Source of the DNA: Cydia pomonella
Taxonomy: Eukaryota > Arthropoda > Insecta > Lepidoptera > Tortricidae
Assembly: GCF_033807575.1 (NCBI RefSeq)
Contig: NC_084713.1
Coordinates: forward strand, 20,125,389-20,189,388
Reading direction: 5' to 3'
DNA length: 64,000 nt
Part shown: positions 1-10,604 of the stretch, piece after piece
Numbering within the stretch: the first letter of the stretch is position 1
Layout: every line of letters starts with the position of its first letter
Program-made: the position numbers and the translations under genes
Notes under the pieces: model-generated
What the model saw: the letters and a program-made list of their open reading frames with translations, nothing else
What the model was told of the DNA's origin: nothing
Databases searched by the model: none

Positions 1-58
1 ACACCCGTGTATATACCTACGCTTGTTTGACTCAAATAAACATTCATTCATTCAATAC
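1..58 (+). mobile_element. LINE 3' tail with ATTC repeats
   Basis: The window opens with an AATAAA-like stretch followed by three ATTC units. This is the form of 3' ends of lepidopteran LINEs, where a short microsatellite replaces poly(A). A similar tail lies at 47122-47146. The element body lies outside the window. Confidence 0.5.
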
Positions 59-1059
59 CTTTTGATGCGTGCCGGCTACGTTCAAATATCATATAAATGT
101 TGAAACAGATTATGTCTTACAAGATGGAGCATATTATAGCAGTTAATACAAAACCGCGGCCGTCCCCGAAACCGTCTTTTCATACAAAAATAGTCCTAAT
201 TTTCCTCCCTTGATATTTATTTAATAATTGTTCAAGTTTATATATTATTTTTTAATTTATATTGTTTTAGACAAAAATTTAGTAAAAAAATGTAGTTAAG
301 ATATTACAATTTAAATATGAACACCTGCCGATACTTTTAGTTTATTATTATTATGAGCCCATATTGTCCCACTGCTGGGCAACGGTCTTATTCTTCCACG
401 TGTCCCTATCCCCTATGTTGGATTTTCTAAACTTAAATTATTATAAAAGTTATAGGAGCATATAAATATTTGTATGAAATCTGTTTTTCACTCCTTAGTC
501 AAACATAGGCGCATAGCTATGGTTAATATATATCAAAATATGTAAAATCATTTTCCATAATGTATCTAGAGAGGAAAATAGGGACTACGTTTGTATGGAG
601 AAGCGGCGTGGCCTATCCTAAGCACCTATGTACGCATTTCTAAAACCGTATCTACCTTTAAAATTCACCTGTTAATTTCATACTGACGAAACAAAAGTGC
701 ACTACTTAGGCAACCTTGCGCACTCACAATGAGTGAGGACCATTTAGCGCTAGTTTTATAATTTGGTGTCATTATTTTTAATTAGTAGGTTTTTTTCTGT
801 CATTTATATTTTAAGATGACCCATACTCGTCACTACGCTTGTTATTTTAAATATATACCATAAACCTCAATGTTCAGTTGTAATGTCCATATAAGCTTTT
901 TAATTTAATACTTAAGTAGACTACTTATACCTTTAATTTTTAAAACAGTCTTGGTCTTAGATGAGGTCATCTATAATATGAATATAAAAACACCTACAAA
1001 ACAATACATAAAATTTATAAACAAATTATAAAAACCACCAAAACCAACCAATACCAATG
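59..1059. other. AT-rich intergenic DNA
   Basis: No credible coding frame. Positions 351-420 hold a scrap of LINE C-terminal sequence on the minus strand (CCCACTGCTGGGC, the reverse of codons for a QQW motif). Positions 570-603 resemble 63893-63915 near the other end of the window. The rest shows nothing I recognise. Confidence 0.4.
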
Positions 1060-1307
1060 GGCTCGTACCAATGGGTTTTTCGGAACTTATGTACGAAATA
1101 TCATTTGATATTTACCACTAGCTTTTCGGTGTAGAAAAACATCGTGAGGAAACCTGCATACATCTGCGAAGAAATTCAAAGGTGTATGTGAAGTCCCCAA
1201 TCCGCATTGAGCTAGCGTGGGGACTATAGCCCAAGCCCTCTCGTGCATGAGAGGCCTGTGCCCAGCAGTAGGACGTATATAGGTTGAATTATAATTATTA
1301 TTATTTA
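1060..1307 (+). mobile_element. SINE family A, 5'-truncated copy
   Basis: Body and tail of a tRNA-derived SINE. It begins at GGCTCGTACC, just after where the tRNA-like head would end, and runs through CGTGAGGAAACCTGC and CCCAGCAGTAGGACG to an ATT-rich tail. Fuller copies are at 24211-24530 (+) and 26051-26366 (-). The tRNA-like head with boxes A and B is missing here. Confidence 0.85.
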
Positions 1308-2743
1308 ATAAAAACAGTTTTTATTATTTTTAAATTCGGTGCATTTACTTATTGAGTTATAATAAACACGAAATGATTGTAATAACTATTAAAATATTTA
1401 TTTAGATATTACTTACTTTAGATTCACAAACGTATGCGCAATCTTGTGGAGGAGAGCAATCTAAAATGAGCTAAACACACACGCCCCAGTTTACTACAGG
1501 AAAGGATTTACGCGGGATACTTCCGGAGTGTAGAATGCTCAAACACTTGTACGACGATAAATTGATATGAATAATTGGTATACCCAAGCCAATAACATTG
1601 CTTAATACTAGACTTACTGGAACTTGGTTCATTTATTTTTATCTCAATGTCGTACCTACTTAGACAATCCTATTGGAGCGAACGAGATGCAAACTTTGTA
1701 TGGGGCCTGGTCTAAAAACTAACAGAGATGTTAGGTCATAAGATAGGTATTTCTATGTACTTCATTTCGTTCTATGGGTACCAAGCGGAATTCCATTGCA
1801 GGACTGAGATATTGGCACTAAATGTTGTCACCCTTATTGCCTAGGCAATAGAGTCTAAGTAAGTAAATGAGTTGCTGCAGGAAAAAGTTGGTTAGGCGAA
1901 TATGACTGGTCGTAACGATTTTTCAGAACATCCTCATCGAACAGCGGTGGTATTGTGAGATTACTCGCCAAAAATATACATTAAACGTGTTCTTGCAAGA
2001 TATAAAACTGGACTTATAAAACAAATATAAATCGTAAAATATACCACGCTTTATGATATTGATGGTTGCTGCCCAAGGGGCGATCCCCTTTTGTTTTTCT
2101 TTCGTTCCCTGCACGTTGCAAATTATTTCTTGGTCCAAACTCCAAAGTCAATAAAATGGTACCTCCATCTATCCATATCGGGAACAAAAGATATATATCT
2201 TGTAACTAAGATCACGCAAGCACTACCAATTACCCCACTTACTCCACCCACCCACTCCATCCACTTAGGATGTTTAAGTTTAAAATGAAAATGTTTAGTT
2301 TCTCTTACGCAAAATCAAATTGAAGTTACCACAATAAGCAATAAGATGTACTTAAAAAGTAACTAGCCATTTAGCTAAGTCTACCCATCTATGTTTTAAG
2401 GGAGTCTTCAGCTGTTTAGCATAAGAGTTTTTTTGTAAAATGGGTTATATTTATTCTGAATATTTTGTTTTTGTTTGCGTTACTCTACAAGTAATATCCC
2501 ATACTTTTTACTGTGATAAAATTTTATACGGAACATTCTTTATTTTCAACTTTGTTTTTACAATGGTTTAATCAAATTTTCATTTCATTTTTTTTATATT
2601 CCCCTTTTCCCGAGTTATTTGAGAAATATATCATTGTTGTGTCTGTTTTCTCATTAGTCTAACTAGATTATGATAATGTGTCACTAAAATATCATATTAG
2701 TTCATCTGCCCCTCTATTTTATATAACCATCACCACCATATCA
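1308..2743. other. Intergenic DNA without recognised features
   Basis: AT-rich, unique-looking sequence. Short open frames near 1923-2288 overlap on opposite strands and resemble nothing I know. No repeat family was recognised. Confidence 0.4.
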
Positions 2744-3100
2744 GCCCTTTATCTCCCATAGGCCTCTATTTTAGTACGCAACTTGTCCCGGTCCTGAGCT
2801 AATCTCATCCAGAAGGCCCTTTATCTCTCACTGTTGAGCATAGGCCTCTATTTTAGTACGCAACTTGCCCGGTCCTGAGCTAATCTCATCCAGAAGGCCC
2901 TTTATTTCCCACTGCTGAGCATAGGCCTCTATTTTAGTACGCAACTTGTCCTGGTCCTGAGCTAATCTCATCCAGAAGTGACACGCAATCTTCCGAATGT
3001 CGTCCACGTAAATAAATAAATAAAGAACCCTATAATCGATATCGCATAATTCGGATGTAATAAAGGCCATACTTTCGAAAACCTTAGATATCTTCGACAT
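2744..3100 (-). pseudogene. LINE reverse-transcriptase C-terminus with triplicated unit
   Basis: Read on the minus strand, a frame gives a VDDIRKIA motif, then RLAQDQDKLRTKIEAYAQQW, which resembles the extreme C-terminus of RTE-like LINE polyproteins. The segment is repeated: GGCCTCTATTTTAG recurs at about 2760, 2842 and 2923, so the periods are 82 and 81 bp. Because 82 is not a multiple of three, the units are read in shifted frames (QQWEIKGLLDEISSGPGK). This looks like slippage or unequal exchange in dead LINE DNA. Clade assignment is from memory of the family. Confidence 0.7.
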
Positions 3101-3715
3101 AGATTTCAGATCTTACCTACGACGTCTATTTAGAAAAATATCTGCGCCAGCAACTCATTAAAAAATAAAGTCATGCTTGGACGGGATAATGAAATCGTTT
3201 CGTAGTTTCCCACATTTTTTGTCCCGCTCGTGACAACGTTTTCACCGTGATTTATCCATGCTATCCCTATCACTCCCACTAGCTAGTCAAAAGCTACTAA
3301 CCAGTTATAGTGAGATCTTTGAGTTTTCGTATTAGTTGTGGACATGAAGATCACCTTACATTGGACCATAAGATCGTGATTTTCTGGAAGACATTGGAAT
3401 GCGTGGTCAGTTTCCCATAACCCAATTTATATCTCTTTATTGACGCGTTTTATTCGAGTTTTTTTGCAGGAATAATGTGGTGTCGGGGAAAATTCTGTTT
3501 GTATTCTTATTCTGGGTACGACTAAGGAAGATATGAATAGTTTTGTATGGGAATATGATATCTATTACACTGGATATAAGATAAAAAATCCTTAAGATGC
3601 ACTTTAAAGGGAACTTTACAAGGAATTATTTTGACAAGTCTTTCTAAAAACTCTTCTTCATCTAATTACCACATAGACACAGTTGTGTATGTTTTATATA
3701 ATGGTATATTTAAAA
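3101..3715. other. Intergenic DNA without recognised features
   Basis: AT-rich, no coding frame and no repeat that I recognise. Confidence 0.4.
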
Positions 3716-3940
3716 AACGAACAAGTGCGAGTAGGACTCGCCCACCGAGGGTTCCGTACTTTTTAGTATTTGTTGTTATAACGGCAATAGAAATACACCA
3801 TCTGTGAAAATTTCAACCGTCTAGCTTGATTGGTTCATGAGATACAGCCTGGTGACAGACGGACAGACAGACAGACGGACAGCGGAGTCTTAGTAATAGG
3901 ATCCCGTTTTACCCTTTGGTTACCGAACCCAAAAACGATG
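3716..3940 (+). mobile_element. Interspersed repeat family D
   Basis: Begins near GTGCGAGTAGGACTCGCCCA, continues with GAGGGTTCCGTAC, has a GACAGACGGACAG-rich middle and ends at CCCGTTTTACCCTTTGG. A copy in the opposite orientation is at 48777-48987, and a related longer one at 59250-59733. This family is very common in moths and butterflies. I see no terminal inverted repeats and no coding frame, so the class is uncertain. Confidence 0.8.
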
Positions 3941-4215
3941 GTAAATTTTAATATAGTAAATTCCATAAAATATGGACTAGGCAAATAATATGGACCACAG
4001 TTCTACCGCACTAACAAACGGTCGCTATTCTAGTGAAGTTGGCCACTTTCAACGCCCTTAAGCCGCAGTATCGATCGCACTTTGCTGAAAATTACAAATA
4101 TGTTTCTTGAAAAAAAGATTTAAGGGCACGTATAGGGAACGAGAAACATAGTATTTTGCTCGGGGTAAGCAAAACAGTATAAGAATTCCATATAAAACCT
4201 TCTCTTGTGGCAATG

Positions 4216-4460
4216 GACGACCGGTTTGGCCTAGTGGGTAGTGACCCTGCCTACGAAGCTGATGGTCCCGGGTTCAAATCCTGGTAAGGGCATGTATTCG
4301 TGTGATGAGTATGGAAATTTGTTCCTGAGTCATGGGTGTTTTCTATGTAATTAAGTATTTATAAATATTTATATATTATATATATCGTTGTCTAAGTACG
4401 TTCAACACAAGCCTTATTGAGCTTACTGTGGGACTTAGTGAATTTGTCTAATAATGTCCT
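4216..4460 (+). mobile_element. SINE family B, near-complete copy
   Basis: tRNA-derived SINE. Box A-like TGGCCTAGTGGG and box B-like GGTTCAAATCC (RNA polymerase III promoter) are spaced as in a tRNA, followed by a unique body with CCTGAGTCATGGGTGTTTTC and the end GCTTACTGTGGGACTTAGT. Other copies are at 21981-22130 and 53681-53920 (+), with tail fragments at 41465-41530 and 58638-58735 (-). It is not a functional tRNA: the body continues past the acceptor position without a matching stem. Confidence 0.88.
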
Positions 4461-4532
4461 ATAATATAATATATAATATAATGTATCTCTCACCCACCCC
4501 ATCTAACCTTTATATCTTACATTGGTCGTCAG

Positions 4533-4860
4533 ACTTTTTTTTATGTAATAGTCAGCGGACGGGCCGCCTAACGGGAAGCGGTCATCGTCGCCCATGGACA
4601 TAAGCAATATCACAGGAACCACTTAAGCGTTGCCGATTGAGAACCCTAAATACCCGCTTCTTGAAGAATGCCATATCGTAGCGCAAAGGAAACATCTCAG
4701 GGGGCAACTCATTTCACATTTTGCACGTTCTAGGAAGAAACGAGCGAGAAGCCTGCTTATTCTTGGTGTTTCATGTATCTAAGAAGTGAGGATGAACTTT
4801 GCTTTTTTGGCGGGAGGTGCGGTGATAAAAACGAGACGATGTCACTTAATAGTAGGTAAT
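4533..4860 (+). mobile_element. Interspersed repeat, LINE 3'-UTR-like (family E-related)
   Basis: A T-run is followed by CAGCGGACGGGCCGCCTAAC and GCCCATGGACATAAGC, then a GCGTTGCCGA motif. The layout matches repeats found widely in Lepidoptera and the family E segment at 25080-25371. No coding frame survives. Class is inferred from general resemblance. Confidence 0.6.
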
Positions 4861-5101
4861 TGTCTAGATTTTTATAGCCTTGGGAGTACCTAATTATTTC
4901 ACTCGTCTCGGACATTGAATAACCCACTTTGCTATTTTTAAAATTCTAAATGTTTGAGCCTAGAGATAAAGCTTTATAAATATCATCTTGTAGTTACTTA
5001 GATGGGTAGGTACCTACCGACGAAACCTTTAAACGAGTGTTAATATTATAACAACAACTTAAGCCAAGTAATCTCAACCTTAATTATTAAACTGACTTGA
5101 T

Positions 5102-5228
5102 CTAGCGTCTTTTGAGCGTCGTTATCTAGTCAGCCCCATGGAAAATGGCGTCGCTCCGCAGTTAGGCCAACGTTGCGTCGAGCTGCAGCCATAGAGATGA
5201 TTAGTCTCCGACGCTCGAGAGACGCTAG
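5102..5228. mobile_element. Hairpin MITE
   Basis: Terminal inverted repeats: CTAGCGTCTTTTGAGCGTCG at the left pairs with CGACGCTCGAGAGACGCTAG at the right with a single mismatch in about 20 bp. No coding capacity. It lies only 41 bp from the Helitron 3' end at 5270. Target duplication unclear. Confidence 0.7.
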
Positions 5229-5269
5229 TGTGGGGTGGCAGTTAATGGTGTAAGTAATCTTATTTACAA

Positions 5270-6587
5270 CTAGCTGTGCCCGCGGCTCCGCCCGCGTGGT
5301 ATTCGGTCTGTGTCAGTAACCAGCTCATTCACCGCTAATTTCTCTGCCTCTGCCCTGGAGGTGGAACTTGAAGTAAAGTTGACAGATGGATACGCTAGAG
5401 GACTGTAGTCTAGACAAAATATTTTACAATTAGGTACCACTTAATAAAACTACACTCCAAAATTAATTGTTATTTTTTTCAAATTAGTCCTTCTTCAAAT
5501 TTTTGACGTGATTTAAACGACATAAAGTAGTAGATGTATATCGGACAATACAGTTCCACTTTTGTATTTTTTTTACGTCCTTGACTGCTCCTGTCCATGG
5601 AAAATATCATCCAAATCGGTGCTTTAGACCAATCAGTCTAAGCATGAAAAGGTAAGAAATATACCCATAGAAATCCATACTTCCGAACACTATCGAATTT
5701 AGGTGTAATACCTATTAGTTAGAAGTAGGATTAGAGGAAAGGAGAATACTCGTAGATATCAAAAACTGAGGCCGAGTATTTACATTTTGTTTACAGTTAT
5801 GTTTATATATGCACAACTAAATGTATATATATAATTATATACTAATAAGTAAGTATGTAATAGTATATTTACATAACATTGACATTTTACAATATTTATT
5901 TGTACACCACATTGCGAGTCTCCCCGGCGGGCATCAGCACGAATAGCTCCGTGCAGCTGGTAACGCGCGAGCACGCCACGTAGAGCTGCCCGTGCGAGAA
6001 GCAGCCCGTGCGCAGGTCCACGCCAGCGGCGCGCAGCGTCTGCCTCTGCGACTTGTTGATGTTCATGGCGAAGCAGATGCTCACGGAGAACTGTAGGCGC
6101 TTGAAGTGGAACGGGAAACTGCTCAGGATGAGGGGGATGCGCGGGATGAACACGACTTCTGCGGCGCCGCACCCCGTCAGGATCTGCACCTCAATGAGGT
6201 TTCGCTGCAGCTGCACTACTTTTAGCTGGGTTCCGTTGCATAACTTCGGAGGCGACAAATTCCGAAGAAGCATGATTGGAACTCCAACTTTCAGGGTTAA
6301 TGTGTGTGCTGGGAGTCCTGAAGCACTCAATGAGCTAAGGAACTAAGGAACTCTACTGGGTATGTTGTGACATTGCCTTCATCCAAGACAGTGTTAATGG
6401 AATTATATACTGCATGTTCACCTTCGATTTCCGCCTGCTCATTTTTCTGCGTGAACATGGACCGTTCCTCTATGGGCGTGAGTATGGATCTCTCACAAAC
6501 CCAAGAATGGCTCAGGTCTCCGTACACGCTACGAATGAGGTTTTCAATGGATGGAACGATCCTGCATAACGTCTCTGGTAGTTGTGG
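5270..6587 (-). mobile_element. 5'-truncated Helitron with 3' terminus
   Basis: Minus-strand element. The inner part encodes the helicase C-terminus (see 5896-6587). The sequence then runs about 620 bp to a Helitron-like 3' end: a CGCGG/CCGCG hairpin with six-base loop (5281-5296), seven or so bases, then CTAG at 5270-5273 followed by T, the expected 3' CTRR^T junction. The 5' end (TC terminus, Rep domain, most of the helicase) is missing. Calling the two parts one element is inference from order, strand and distance. Confidence 0.65.
5896..6587 (-). pseudogene. Helitron PIF1-like helicase, C-terminal remnant, frameshifted
   Basis: Minus-strand frames match the last part of Helitron RepHel helicases. 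From 6587: LPETLCRIVPSIENLI, WVCERSILTP, SINTVLDEGNVTTYPVEFL; then in another frame GLPAHTLTLKVGVPIMLLRN, LCNGTQLKV, FIPRIPLI, FPFHFKRLQFSVSICFAMNI and SHGQLYVACSRV, ending at a stop at 5896. The frames switch at about 6327-6350, where the 8-bp unit AAGGAACT (plus strand) occurs twice in tandem. One unit accounts exactly for the frame change. An in-frame TAG lies upstream near 6588, where homology ends. The KSQRQTL motif replaces the usual KSQGQTL. Confidence 0.88.
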
Positions 6588-6966
6588 CTACGCCTAAAAT
6601 CACGATCGTCGCTATAGTTTCGTAACCTCAATGCGTTGCGAGACTTTCGTGCAAAGTTCGCTTTTTTTCGGGAAGGCATTTTCAGTTTTTAGTTCTTATG
6701 GCATTTTAACGCGTATAAAATGCGAGTCCCAAATCGTTTGACATTTACACCGCAAACATCACAGATTTTTTTTTTCATAGTACCCACCTTCGTAGCCATT
6801 ATTAAGTGCTTAAAAGAGGCGATACGTATGAATAATATGGATCAAATATGGATACGATAAAATTACGATGAGGTATAATTCATGACGGAGAAAATATTTT
6901 TTAAAATAATTATGTAGTTATACGCGTGTTGATATGTGTTGATTTTGCCACTATCAAAAGGAGGAG

Positions 6967-7440
6967 AATCGAGGGAACTCTTCAAATATGAAAGTCATAC
7001 ATATAATGATTTTTGTATTTTCTTTAACAAATCTAGCATTTACATTTAAAAAAGTGACATTTGATGAAGTGGAACTGCTGATGATGATCAGAATGGAACT
7101 CTTCAACGATACACAGTACACGTTTGGCGATTTGTCCTCTTCGCTGTGTTTGTTAAGTAAATTAGATTTTCAAGACAAATTTTTGTCAAGTTCGAGTTCT
7201 GACGATGGGGTCCATGAGGAATCGAGGGAACTCTTCAAATGTGAAAGGCATACATATAGTGATTTTTGTATTTTCATCAACAAATCAAGTATTTACATTT
7301 GTAATAGTGACATTTGATGAAGTGGAACTGTTCATGATGAACAGAATGGAACTCTTCAACGATGCATAGTTCACGCTTGGCAATTTGTTCTCTGTGCATG
7401 TTTGTCAAGCAGTTAGGTTTTCAAGACACATTTTTATATT
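6967..7440. repeat. 253-bp tandem duplication (two copies)
   Basis: AATCGAGGGAACTCTTCAAA begins both at 6967 and 7220. The two copies then stay alignable through GTGACATTTGATGAAGTGGA and AGAATGGAACTCTTCAACGA to about 7440, with many substitutions. Each copy also holds the submotif GGAACTCTTCAA twice, hinting at older internal repetition. A 110-codon open frame at 6988-7317 runs through one copy and part of the next, but the period is not a multiple of three, so it is unlikely to be a protein. Confidence 0.85.
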
Positions 7441-7999
7441 TCTATCCTATTTAGTTTTTTTAATAATTATCTGGTGCTTTATTTCATGCATGGTGTGAAA
7501 TAATTTATCTTAAATACAGTCGAATAACCTATTGCAGGTATCTTACCAGTCAACCATATGGCAAATCTGAAATGTGTCACGGTGGGCGCAGTGACAAAAA
7601 AAACATGTTACCTCCTTTTCTACATAATGAGGCGTAGGACGCTGTCTTTTTAATTTAATTGTATGAAATCAATAATCAACAATAATCGTCCTTTCACCGG
7701 TCTATCTCATTGAAGTCGGATTTTTTCTAAAAAATTTTAGTTTACTTGATTACAAAATTTTTACTCAGTTTCCCAAAAGATGGCACTGTGCAATGTATGG
7801 CAATTAATTTACTGTCGTTTAATTTCGTTGTATTATTACATCAACACAATTGAATTTGAATTGATATCCGTACGCCCCTCTTCTAACTTTGGAGTTAATT
7901 TAGCAAAATCCTTCCTCGGTTGCTTAATTTCAGCACCATATCTGTTAGTTTAGCAGGGTACTCGATACTCGTAGCACATATTTATTGTAAAAGTTTGCA
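7441..7999. other. Intergenic DNA without recognised features
   Basis: AT-rich with no coding frame. TGTCACGGTGGGCGCAGTGA near 7577 is not linked to anything recognised. Confidence 0.35.
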
Positions 8000-8326
8000 C
8001 CTCCTTAAAAACTAACTCAATCGAGTGTAGTGGCTACCCCCCCTTCTAGGGGTTGAATTTTTATAGCCTATAACTTGGCCGGGCATTTTCTCGACAGATT
8101 AGTAAAGTTTTCATCAAAATCCGTTCAGCCGTTTTCACGTGATGCGATGTCAAATAAACAGACAAACAGAGAAACAGACAAACAGACAAAAATTCTAAAA
8201 ACTGTTGGAACGTGTTTTGTTAACGATTCTTAGTATCCCCAGCCTACTTTTTTTCGAATATCTTCCATGTACAGACTTTCGACCCCCTTCAGCTTTATTA
8301 TATGTATAGATAGATAGATAGATAGG
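8000..8326 (+). mobile_element. Interspersed repeat with GATA microsatellite end
   Basis: Contains AAAATCCGTTCAGCCGTTTT followed by a run of ACAGACAAACAGA units, a signature shared by many lepidopteran Helitron- or SINE-type repeats, and ends in five ATAG units at 8307-8325. No coding frame. A short related scrap (CTGTTCAGCTGTTTTGCGTG) lies at 33501-33540. Class uncertain. Confidence 0.65.
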
Positions 8327-8863
8327 CTTGAGTTGCTCGTGAGTAGGTACAAATCCATTTGTATGAAATAGTCACCATAAAACATTAAAAGAAATGAAGA
8401 AAATTAAAAGAATATGATTAATCGTCTATTACTGGCCACCTTCCAATAACTGGCCAAATTATACAAAAAAAAAATATGTTTAATATTCACAATATAATTA
8501 ATTTTCAGAACTAATGTTATTTGGTTGAGATAGTTCAATTGTGCGAATATATAAATATAATTTTTATGTTAGCTATTTTAGTATACGGTGGCCAGTAATA
8601 AACGAATAACCTTACTGATAAAACTTTTACGTGTGCAACTATATTGAGCAAGGCTCGTAAAAAGACTCGTCATTTTGAAAACATAACAGAGACTTCCTTA
8701 TACTAATGTTAACGATTAACTATGCCCCAATGACGTCCGAACGAACATTTTCGACTCATAAATGGATCCTAAATAATTATGGTTTTATTTTCAAAATGAC
8801 GGACGTTTTTCCGAGCTTTGGTTGAGTTGCGGACGTAAAAGTTAATTTTGAATAGGTATACTG

Positions 8864-8973
8864 AGGGCCTACTGCGAACCACGTTCGACGTGTTGCCTTT
8901 TTGTCGCACCAGTAAATTTGTACGGAAGTGTGACAGGGAGGCAACACGTCGAACGTGGTTCGCGGTAGGCCCT
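8864..8973. mobile_element. Hairpin MITE, CTG target duplication
   Basis: About 45-bp arms: AGGGCCTACTGCGAACCACG at the left and CGTGGTTCGCGGTAGGCCCT at the right are near-perfect reverse complements, extending through TTCGACGTGTTGCC. CTG flanks both ends (8861-8863 and 8974-8976), a likely 3-bp target duplication. A second, slightly truncated copy is at 29704-29808. Confidence 0.85.
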
Positions 8974-8976
8974 CTG

Positions 8977-10000
8977 TTATAAGATGTGCATATGTTACTT
9001 AAGAGCTATTTGTGCAATTTGGACATCTTTATTTTTTTACTAGGTATGAATAAGACAACAAAAAACTTCCAAATGCGTGGGCGCATATTTTTGTTCTGCT
9101 TCTATGCTATAATTATAGAGCTCGTTAGAAAGGTTGCGCAATCTCCAGCTGATTAACTCGTTAATTTTACTTTGGATATCTTTGGGCCTACAATTATCAA
9201 GATGTTTAGAGATAATGCAGGCTTGGTTCAGTATCAGAGTATTTTTGTTGGTATCTTACCTGATATTACCGCTACATATATGGCATAAAGCGCTGATATT
9301 TTAAAATAACATAATGTAAAATCAATTGACAGGTTTTTGACGGAGTGTTTACTTATCGTTTTAACTGAAAAGGACAGCGTGCAGCGTCAGTTGCGTTACG
9401 AATCGTTCACTGGACAATATGTAGAAAAAGTTCAAACCTGACCGCCATTGTGAACATGTCACACCATATGCTGTGACTGCACACACTTCGAAAACTATTA
9501 CAAAAAATCAATAACTCTGACCGTGTCCAACAGAAGGTCACATCTAACTAGCTACGAATATAGAATGTATTGTAAATCTTCTTTATAGCTTCCATAGTGT
9601 ATCCATGACGGTTGAAATATGACTTGGGAGCGTCTACCTGAAAAGGGACCATCATTATGGCCTGGGATGATTGTCGGCTTCGAAATTATTTTGAACCTTT
9701 TTTATGACTTTGAGGAATGAGTCTCAATGCAGAAACAAAAGTTAACGGTTAACTGGTGAATAAAGTTTTTGCTGTCGGTGAAATAAAAGGTTCTGACCAT
9801 CTTTGTTCTTTAAACAAACCACAAAGTTTATTAGTAATAAATGAGCAGAACTTAAACTACTTAATGATGGGGAATGATGCTCGTAAAACAAACTTTGTAA
9901 TAAGTTAATGGGCAATAACGATGCTTAAAGGAAAGAGGAAATTATTTTGTAATTTTGTTTTATTTTCAGTTTTAGTAGTATTATAACAGTCGACAAATAT
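8977..10000. other. Intergenic DNA downstream of the Toll gene
   Basis: AT-rich. No coding frame or repeat recognised. It may include the Toll 3' end if the more distant poly(A) signal is used. Confidence 0.35.
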
Positions 10001-10355
10001 AATATAGGTACATTAAACATTAGAATATCGTGTCATAATTTATTAGGCTACTCTGATGACACTACAACATTTAAAGGCAGGACTTGAATAGAAGATTCAA
10101 GTACTTTAACCAAATTTACAAACTATTTACAAAATGTTAATACTACTCAATCCTACCTAATGACTAGTAACTCTAAAATAATTTACAATAGGTACAATAA
10201 TTTATACAGAAAGTCATTATACACATCTATCGACAAAATATTTGGTAACAATGAGATAATATAATATACCAAAATACTATAAGTGTATTCGTTCAAGAAA
10301 TGGCAATAATGTAATTTTAAACAGATCAGTCTTAGTGAACAATGATCGCTCAATC

Positions 10356-10361
10356 TTTATT
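10356..10361 (-). other. Candidate poly(A) signal of the Toll gene
   Basis: AATAAA on the minus strand, about 245 bp past the TGA stop of the Toll gene, in AT-rich DNA with no other gene nearby. A second AATAAA lies at 10039-10044, so the 3' end could be there instead. Transcript data would decide. Confidence 0.35.
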
Positions 10362-10604
10362 TACTACAATTTTACAATTCTCGACAAATAAGGCATCCAA
10401 CTACTTTTAATTCCGATACAGTCTCATCACATACAAACTAATGTTTATGTTATCTATCAAGGAACAAGTCAACAAACATTTGGTCAAACAATGAAACCAA
10501 ACACTTGCAAGTTTATCACGATTTTAAGGCATGGCCAACTTAAAAGGCGCACTCAGCACATGGAATGTGAAGCAATTAGGATTTATCTTTAGGAGATAAG
10601 TTTA

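Noticed and set aside
4216..4290. Possible tRNA gene (boxes A and B present)
   Set aside because: The same sequence continues into a SINE body shared by several copies, and no acceptor stem can be formed at the expected place.
5780..6172. Arginine-rich 130-codon minus-strand ORF
   Set aside because: It overlaps the Helitron helicase in the wrong frame; the helicase frame has clear family motifs and this one does not.
6988..7317. 109-codon ORF with hydrophobic start
   Set aside because: It runs across the junction of a 253-bp tandem duplication whose period is not a multiple of three, and the other copy is not open.
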